Source: Burkholderiaceae bacterium
GTDB lineage: Bacteria; Pseudomonadota; Gammaproteobacteria; Burkholderiales; Burkholderiaceae_C
Direction: 5' to 3'
Assembly: GCA_030726195.1 (NCBI GenBank)
Contig: JANREF010000282.1
Coordinates: 1 to 10,012, forward strand
DNA: 10,012 nt
The first letter of the stretch is position 1. Every line of letters begins with the position of its first letter. A program made the translations under genes and the position numbers. Below the pieces are notes generated by a model. It was not told where the DNA came from and searched no databases. It was given only the letters and a program-made list of their open reading frames with translations. This document shows, one piece after another, positions 5,147-10,012 of this stretch.

Positions 5147-7252
5147 TCAAGCCCGCTGCACTTGCACCACGCAGTCGTAAAACGTGGGGGCTCGCCCCAT
5201 GTCGGTCAGGGCTTGCCCAGTCACCTCGTTCACGTTGGTGCCACGTGCGCCCAACTTGCGCCACCAAATCCCCAAGCCATTGACCACGCCGCTGCGTGCG
5301 CGCTGGTTGATGCGGGCTACACAGTGGTAGCGGCCTCTATCGTTGAACACACACACCATGTCACCGTCTGCAATACTGCGGGCACGCGCGTCCACCTCGG
5401 ACATTTCCAGCACGGGCTCGCCCTCGATGTCGCGCAAACTTTGCACGTTGACGAAGGTGGAGTTGAGGAAGTTGCGCGCAGGCGGAGAGATCATGGCCAG
5501 CGGGTAGAGCGCATGGGCGTCTGGCACTTCAAAGTTGGGCACGTAGTCGGGCACTGGATCTAGGCCCGCACGGGCCAAACGATCGCAGGCCAACTCACAT
5601 TGGCCCGAGGCGGTTGGAAAACCGCCGTTGGCAAACGGCGCAGGCGCAACAGCCAAGGGCGCAAAGCCATCGCGCCACAAGGCAGCCAAGTCCACATCGG
5701 TGGGCAAAAACGCCTGGCGACACAAGGCCTCGTCACTGTCGGTAAAACACGGCTCACTAAAACCCATGCGTGCGGCCAAGGCCCTGAATATATCGGTGTT
5801 GGTTTTGACGCCTGCCAGCGGAGCAATCGCCGGGCGATTGAGCAACACATCCGTGTGGCCGTAGCTGGCGTGTATGTCCCAGTGCTCCAGCTGCGTGGTG
5901 GCGGGCAAGATGTAGTCGGCATAGTCGGCCGTATCGGTTTGAAAATGCTCCAACACCACCGTAAACAAATCTTCACGGGCAAAACCGCGCACCACTTGAG
6001 AGGAGTCGGGGGCCACCGCCACGGGGTTGCTGTTGTACACCACCACCGCTTCAATGCGTGGCCCAAAGTCCACGGTGGCGGCGCGGTTCAAATCGTTGCC
6101 AATGGTAGACATATTGATCACGCGCGAGGGCTCGTCCCCTAGCGCCAAACGCCGCAAATCTGGGCGCTCCAATGCGGCCTTTTGCTTGGGGAAGAAACCC
6201 GAGCTGGACAACAACAAGCCACCACTGGCGTGACGCCATGCGCCCACCAAAGCAGGCAGACAAGCCACGGCGCGCACCGCGTTGCCGCCGCCGCGGGTGC
6301 GCTGCATGCCGTAGTTCAGGCGAATGGCCGCAGGCGGCGTGTGTGCATAGTCACGGGCCAAGTCCACGATGACTTGCGCCTCGATGCCACACACTTGTGC
6401 GGCACGCTCGGGCGGCCAGTCCAGCGCGCGCGCTTTGAGCTGCTCAAAGCCTTGTGTGTGCTGTGCAATGTAGTCGTGGTCTAACCAATCGTGGGTGATG
6501 AGTTGGTGCATCAACGACAAGGCCAAGGCTGCGTCGGTGCCGGGCAGCAGCGCGATGTGCTGGTGGCACTTCTCGGCGGTTTCTGTGCGCCGTGGGTCTA
6601 TGCAGATGAGCTTGGCGCCATCGCGTTTGGCTTGCTGCACATGCCGCCAAAAATGCAAATTGCTTGCAATGGCGTTGCTGCCCCAAATCAGGATCAGCTT
6701 AGAGCCCACAAAACCATCCATGCGCATGCCCACCGATGCGCCATAGGTGTGCGCCAAAGCCGCTGCACCAGCGGACGCGCAAATGGTGCGGTCTAGCTCG
6801 CTGGCCCCCAGTCGGTTGAAGAACCGCCCAGCCATGGCCTCGCCCTGCACCAACCCCATGGTGCCTGCGTAGCTGTAGGGCAATATGGCTTGGGGGTTGC
6901 GTTGTGCAATGGTCTTGAGTTTGGCCGCAATGGCGTCCAAGGCCTCGTCCCACGACACCTCGATAAACTGGCCCGCGCCCTGCCCAGGGCCTTTAGGCCC
7001 CACGCGCTTGAGCGGTGTGGTCAAGCGCTCGGGGTGGTAGGTGCGTTCGGTGTAACGCGCCACTTTGGTACACAGCGCCCCACCGGTGCTGGGGTGCTTG
7101 GGGTTGCCTCGCACCTGAATAGCCACCCCCTCTTGCACGCTGGTCACCATGGCGCATGTGTCTGGGCAGTCGTGCGGACAAGCACCCAGCACGGTGTGCA
7201 CGGGCGCGTTGCTGCTGGGCTGTAGGGGTAGATCTGTGACAAGGGCGTTCAT
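5147..7252 (-). CDS. Cytoplasmic molybdopterin oxidoreductase with 4Fe-4S cluster, substrate unknown
   Basis: This is a molybdenum (or tungsten) bis-pterin enzyme of the DMSO reductase/formate dehydrogenase superfamily, about 701 residues. From the ATG at 7252, an N-terminal Fe4S4 domain has cysteines 25, 29, 33 and 61 in a C-x3-C-x3-C-x27-C pattern (ACPHDCPDTC ... GALCTK). The long molybdopterin domain follows (FIEVSWDEALDAIAAKL; LILIWGSNAIASNLHF; YNSNPVAVAPD). The last 115 or so residues are the dinucleotide-binding domain (MISPPARNFLNSTFVN ... TDMGRAPTFYDCVVQV). The metal ligand is probably Cys158 in RTICASAG, with Ser160 a less likely candidate. No twin-arginine signal is present, so it should stay in the cytoplasm. 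No electron-transfer or membrane subunit lies next to it. A GTG at 7261 would add 3 residues; neither start has a clear ribosome site. Homologues are usually annotated only as formate dehydrogenase-like or BisC-like, and I cannot assign the substrate. Confidence 0.9.
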   Translation of the reverse strand: MNALVTDLPLQPSSNAPVHTVLGACPHDCPDTCAMVTSVQEGVAIQVRGNPKHPSTGGALCTKVARYTERTYHPERLTTPLKRVGPKGPGQGAGQFIEVSWDEALDAIAAKLKTIAQRNPQAILPYSYAGTMGLVQGEAMAGRFFNRLGASELDRTICASAGAAALAHTYGASVGMRMDGFVGSKLILIWGSNAIASNLHFWRHVQQAKRDGAKLICIDPRRTETAEKCHQHIALLPGTDAALALSLMHQLITHDWLDHDYIAQHTQGFEQLKARALDWPPERAAQVCGIEAQVIVDLARDYAHTPPAAIRLNYGMQRTRGGGNAVRAVACLPALVGAWRHASGGLLLSSSGFFPKQKAALERPDLRRLALGDEPSRVINMSTIGNDLNRAATVDFGPRIEAVVVYNSNPVAVAPDSSQVVRGFAREDLFTVVLEHFQTDTADYADYILPATTQLEHWDIHASYGHTDVLLNRPAIAPLAGVKTNTDIFRALAARMGFSEPCFTDSDEALCRQAFLPTDVDLAALWRDGFAPLAVAPAPFANGGFPTASGQCELACDRLARAGLDPVPDYVPNFEVPDAHALYPLAMISPPARNFLNSTFVNVQSLRDIEGEPVLEMSEVDARARSIADGDMVCVFNDRGRYHCVARINQRARSGVVNGLGIWWRKLGARGTNVNEVTGQALTDMGRAPTFYDCVVQVQRA

Positions 7253-7261
7253 GGCGGACAC

Positions 7262-7342
7262 ATTTGGTGGTGATGGCTGGCACGTCGCCTAGCTTTTAGG
7301 TAGCATAGCTTTTTATCGTTCTTGCCAGCAAGGTCACCCACC
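7262..7342. promoter_or_regulatory. Divergent promoter region of the molybdoenzyme and amidohydrolase genes
   Basis: These 81 bases must serve both genes. TAGCTTTT occurs twice as a direct repeat, at 7290-7297 and 7306-7313. On the minus strand TTGCTG (7331-7326) and TATGCT (7307-7302) are 18 bases apart and could be the molybdoenzyme promoter. On the plus strand only a weak TGGCAC/TAGCAT pair (7278-7283 and 7301-7306, 17-base spacing) is seen. AAGG at 7330-7333 is the probable ribosome site for the ATG at 7343. Confidence 0.35.
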
Positions 7343-8548
7343 ATGAATTTGATTGATGCCATTCAAGCCCAGGCCGCCGAAATGGCCAGCCTGCGACGCG
7401 ACATTCATGCACACCCTGAGCTGTGCTACCAAGAAGAACGCACCGCGGCCTTGGTGAGCGAGCAGCTCAAAGGCTACGGCATAGAGGTGCACACAGGCTT
7501 GGGCGTGACCGGTGTGGTGGGCGTGATCAAAGGCAACTTACCCGCTACGGCACAAGCGCCCTACCAAGCCATTGGCCTGCGCGCCGACATGGATGCGCTG
7601 CCCATGCAAGAGAGCAACACCTTTGCACACGCGAGCCAACACAGCGGCAAGATGCACGCCTGCGGCCATGACGGCCACACCGCCATGCTGCTGGCGGCTT
7701 GCCGTCACCTGAGCCAACACCGCGACTTTGCAGGCACCGTGTACGCTATTTTTCAGCCCGCAGAAGAAGGCGGTGGTGGCGCGCGTGAAATGATCAAAGA
7801 CGGCCTGTTTGAACGCTTCCCAATGGATGCGGTCTACGCCATGCACAACTGGCCGGGTATGGCGCTGGGCACCTTTGCCGTGAGCCCGGGCCCTGTGATG
7901 GCCTCTAGCAACGAATTCAAAATTGTGGTGCGCGGCAAGGGCGCGCATGCCGCCATGCCGCACATGGGGGTAGACCCGGTGCCTGTGGCAGCTGCCATGA
8001 TTCAGGCGTTTCAAACCATCATCACGCGCAACAAAAAACCCGTGGATGCGGGTGTGATTTCGGTGACCATGCTCCACGCGGGCGAAGCCACCAACGTGAT
8101 TCCCAACAGCTGCGACATGCGCGGCACGGTGCGCACCTTCACCTTGGAGGTGCTGGACTTGATCGAAGACCGCATGCGTGAAGTCGCGCAGCACACCGCC
8201 GCAGCCTTCGGCGCGCAGTGCGACTTTGAATTTGTACGCAACTACCCGCCCACCATCAACACCCCGGCCGAGGCGGCCTTTGCCAAACAGGTGTTGGCAC
8301 AGGTAGTGGGCGAGGCCCAAGTGGGTGAACAAGAACCCACCATGGGCGCGGAAGACTTTGCCTACATGCTGCAAGCCAAACCTGGGGCCTATATTTTTGC
8401 GGGCAACGGTGAAGGTGACCACCGCGTCATAGGCCACGGCGGCGGGCCTTGCACGCTACACAACCCCAGCTACGACTTCAATGACCACCTCATTCCCATA
8501 GGCGCAAGCGCTTGGGTCAAGTTGGTTCATGCAGCACTTCCGGCTTAA
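7343..8548 (+). CDS. M20 family metallo-amidohydrolase (hippurate hydrolase/aminoacylase type)
   Basis: This 401-residue cytoplasmic enzyme of the M20D group should hydrolyse an N-acyl amino acid or similar amide using a dinuclear metal centre. Visible landmarks are LRRDIHAHPEL (17-27), GLRADMDALPM (78-88), the metal-binding MHACGHDGHTAM with Cys107 and His109, the catalytic/metal pair Glu141-Glu142 in FQPAEEGGGG, His168 in AMHNWPG, and a C-terminal MGAEDFAYML plus HNPSYDFND. The dimerisation 'lid' lies around FKIVVRGKGAHAAMPHMGVDPV. A Cys in the HACGHDG motif is typical of hippurate hydrolases, IAA-amino-acid hydrolases and N-acetyl-diaminopimelate deacetylase relatives. I chose ATG 7343 over an in-frame TTG at 7322 because family N-termini begin near MNLIDAIQ and AAGG precedes it by 9 bases. 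No signal peptide. The natural substrate is not deducible from context. Confidence 0.93.
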   Translation: MNLIDAIQAQAAEMASLRRDIHAHPELCYQEERTAALVSEQLKGYGIEVHTGLGVTGVVGVIKGNLPATAQAPYQAIGLRADMDALPMQESNTFAHASQHSGKMHACGHDGHTAMLLAACRHLSQHRDFAGTVYAIFQPAEEGGGGAREMIKDGLFERFPMDAVYAMHNWPGMALGTFAVSPGPVMASSNEFKIVVRGKGAHAAMPHMGVDPVPVAAAMIQAFQTIITRNKKPVDAGVISVTMLHAGEATNVIPNSCDMRGTVRTFTLEVLDLIEDRMREVAQHTAAAFGAQCDFEFVRNYPPTINTPAEAAFAKQVLAQVVGEAQVGEQEPTMGAEDFAYMLQAKPGAYIFAGNGEGDHRVIGHGGGPCTLHNPSYDFNDHLIPIGASAWVKLVHAALPA

Positions 8549-8578
8549 GACCCAGCCAACACGCACGGCGAACACGGA

Positions 8579-8638
8579 AATAAGAACAACAAGAATGGGA
8601 ACGGGGGCAGGAACAGGAGCAGAACCAGACAGGGGCCA
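8579..8638. repeat. Degenerate hexanucleotide array in the convergent gap
   Basis: In phase from 8579 the hexamers read AATAAG, AACAAC, AAGAAT, GGGAAC, GGGGGC, AGGAAC, AGGAGC, AGAACC, AGACAG, a loose RRGRRC unit. Purines dominate the plus strand, so the transcript of the minus-strand pantothenate kinase gene ends in pyrimidine-rich RNA. It fills most of the 94-base gap between the amidohydrolase and pantothenate kinase stop codons. I see no hairpin terminator for either gene in this gap. Confidence 0.55.
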
Positions 8639-8642
8639 AGGC

Positions 8643-9410
8643 TTAAAGCATGTCTCGTCGATGGGCGATTTCTAACAAGCCGTCAAAAATCAGGCCGTCC
8701 ACCAGCTCAACCGGCACCGACATAGACGGCTCCATTTTCCAGCCCGCACCGCCCGTCATGTAGCACACCGGCTGCTGGCCGCAACGCGCTTGCAGCAAGC
8801 CCATGACGTGCGCCACCGCGCCAGCAATGGCAAAGGTGCCGCCGCTGGTGAGTGCGTCACTGGTGTTGGTGGGAAACGGCACCACGTCGCCAGTGGGCAC
8901 ATGCAGGCCCGCCGTACCCGACTCCAAAGCGCGCAGCATGATGCCGTGTCCAGGCAAAATCACGCCGCCCAAAAACTGGCCTTGCGCATCAATGGCCTCA
9001 ATCGTCACGGCTGTGCCCACCATCACCACCACACAAGGCCTGACTTGGCCACTGGCTTTCATGCGCTGGTAGGCACCAATCATGGCCACCCAACGGTCTG
9101 CGCCCAGGCGCGCCGGATGGTCGTAACCGTTGCTCACGCCGGCCTCGTAATCATTGGGCACCACCCAGCGCGGCGACACATCCCATATGTCCATTTGCTG
9201 CTGGACGCGGCGCATCACCGCGTCGCCCGCCACCACACAGCCCAGCATGGTGTTGGGCGCGGGCAAGTCGGCCCAATCGTCCTCGGCCAAGGTTTCTATG
9301 TGCTCTAGAAACTTAGCGCCACTGGCCAGCAGCGCCGCATGCGGGCGTGCAGAGTCATACAAAGCCCACTTCAAGCGGGTGTTACCAACGTCGATGGCCA
9401 GAAAAGTCAT
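8643..9410 (-). CDS. coaX: Type III pantothenate kinase
   Basis: CoaX phosphorylates pantothenate with ATP, the first step of coenzyme A synthesis, in the cytoplasm; type III enzymes are not feedback-inhibited by CoA. The 255-residue protein opens with the ASKHA-fold phosphate loop DVGNTRLKW (7-15) and has the pantothenate/catalytic block Y-x2-P-x2-LGADRW (96-107), where Asp105 is the expected catalytic base. Further on are [11 protein letters not shown] and [22 protein letters not shown], as in the family. The residues before GTAVT are Met-Val, where many relatives have Asp-Ala (DAGTA). I chose ATG 9410, which begins [11 protein letters not shown]. An in-frame TTG at 9434 would add 8 residues but has GGAAGA placed too close to it. 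The usual Burkholderiales neighbour birA is not seen; the gene upstream is phoX-like. Confidence 0.93.
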   Translation of the reverse strand: MTFLAIDVGNTRLKWALYDSARPHAALLASGAKFLEHIETLAEDDWADLPAPNTMLGCVVAGDAVMRRVQQQMDIWDVSPRWVVPNDYEAGVSNGYDHPARLGADRWVAMIGAYQRMKASGQVRPCVVVMVGTAVTIEAIDAQGQFLGGVILPGHGIMLRALESGTAGLHVPTGDVVPFPTNTSDALTSGGTFAIAGAVAHVMGLLQARCGQQPVCYMTGGAGWKMEPSMSVPVELVDGLIFDGLLEIAHRRDML

Positions 9411-9559
9411 GCTCGCATTATCAGCGACTGGCAATCTTCCAAAAACCGACCCCCAACCGAATCAGTAGCCCGTCTAAAAGGGCCTCCACAAGCTTGCAAG
9501 CAATGGCCCCAGGAACAGGTGTTCAGTTGTGAATCCCGATGCAAGCCTTGGCTTACAGC
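9411..9559. other. Intergenic region between the phoX-like gene and coaX
   Basis: The 149 bases between two minus-strand genes contain only weak structure. AAGCC-TT-GGCTT is at 9543-9554, the 10-bp palindrome GCTTGCAAGC at 9492-9501, and GCCC/GGGC around an 8-base AT-rich loop near 9468-9483. None has the stem plus T-run of a good terminator. I could not pick out a coaX promoter with confidence. Confidence 0.4.
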
Positions 9560-10012
9560 TTAGGCACCGATCACGCCACCGTCATTGCGACGAATGGCAA
9601 TCACGCTTGAACGGGGCACGGTGTTGCCGCCGTCAGGGAAGTGTGACGCGGCCAATTCCTCACCTGGGTGCTGAATGCCCACAAACATGGTGGTTTGGTC
9701 TGGCGTCATGGCAAAGCCTGTTACTTCACAAGCGACTGGGCCCACCATGAAGCGGCGTATCTCGCCTGTCACAGGGTTGCCGCACAGCATTTGGTTGTTG
9801 CCCATGCCGGCAAACTCGCCTTTGTTGCTGTATTTGCCGTCGGTTTGTATCCACAGGCGACCGTCGTTGTCAAAGGCAATGCCGTCTGGGCTGTTGAACA
9901 TGTTGTCTGCCGTGATGTTGGGGCTACCACGCTCAAGGCTTTTCGGGCTGACCACTGGGTTGCCGGCCAGCACAAACAAGTCCCAGTTGAACTGCGCGCT
10001 GGCATGGTCTTC
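9560..10012 (-). CDS. PhoX-family alkaline phosphatase, C-terminal part (runs off the window)
   Basis: The last 150 residues of a larger protein are visible; the reading frame is open to the window edge at 10012. The sequence matches the C-terminal part of PhoX/DUF839 phosphatases: FNWDLFVLAGNP, NMFNSPDGIAFDNDGRLWIQTDG, a stretch through QMLCGNPVTGEIRRF, then GFAMTPDQTTMFVGIQHPGE and PRSSVIAIRR. PhoX enzymes are calcium/iron-dependent monoesterases, usually exported by the Tat pathway and induced by phosphate starvation; the signal and most metal ligands would lie outside this window. The gene ends in TAA at 9560-9562. Full-length relatives are commonly over 600 residues, so most of the gene is missing here. 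An internal TTG at 9979 is not the true start. Confidence 0.88.
   Translation of the reverse strand, partial: EDHASAQFNWDLFVLAGNPVVSPKSLERGSPNITADNMFNSPDGIAFDNDGRLWIQTDGKYSNKGEFAGMGNNQMLCGNPVTGEIRRFMVGPVACEVTGFAMTPDQTTMFVGIQHPGEELAASHFPDGGNTVPRSSVIAIRRNDGGVIGA

Noticed and set aside
7538..8437. 299-codon open frame on the minus strand opposite the amidohydrolase
   Set aside because: It is wholly antisense to a gene with intact catalytic motifs. Its His/Arg/Val-rich product resembles no family and is what GC-rich codon bias creates on the opposite strand.
9492..9501. Palindrome GCTTGCAAGC in the gap before coaX
   Set aside because: It is a single short palindrome without a loop or T-run and is unsupported as an operator or terminator.

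Overview
The window reads as a piece of chromosome from a betaproteobacterium of the order Burkholderiales, most likely the family Comamonadaceae. The basis is its GC-rich coding sequence, an argB-slmA gene pair, a divergent type III pantothenate kinase, an M20 amidohydrolase and a PhoX phosphatase, all with protein sequences of that flavour. This is recognition of sequence character, not a database result. I see no mobile element, CRISPR array, rRNA, tRNA or phage gene. Most of the window is core or transport metabolism.

Layout. Positions 1-2331 (minus strand) hold part of an ABC importer of the polyamine/PotD type: an ATPase gene (1186-2331) followed by a periplasmic binding-protein gene (43-1107). 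A stable intercistronic hairpin separates them, and a 9-bp perfect hairpin follows the second gene at the window edge. No permease genes are visible. Positions 2332-2968 are a 637-base gene-free gap. It contains an AT-rich block with a good sigma70-like promoter pointing into the transporter, a purine-rich degenerate repeat of about 6-bp period, and a likely slmA terminator. Positions 2969-4510 (minus) are argB followed six bases later by slmA, that is, arginine biosynthesis coupled to a nucleoid-occlusion regulator. A small acyl-CoA-binding protein gene (4743-5000, plus) diverges from argB.

Positions 5147-7252 (minus) encode a cytoplasmic molybdopterin/4Fe-4S oxidoreductase of unknown substrate. 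It is divergent from an M20 amidohydrolase (7343-8548, plus). The 94-base convergent gap after the amidohydrolase carries a second degenerate hexamer array. Positions 8643-9410 (minus) encode type III pantothenate kinase (coenzyme A synthesis). Positions 9560-10012 (minus) are the C-terminal 150 residues of a PhoX-family alkaline phosphatase that continues beyond the window.

No clearly new multi-gene system is visible. The points most worth a second look are the two degenerate hexamer arrays, the structured spacer in the transporter operon, the coupled argB-slmA arrangement, and active-site substitutions in the pantothenate kinase and the acyl-CoA-binding protein.
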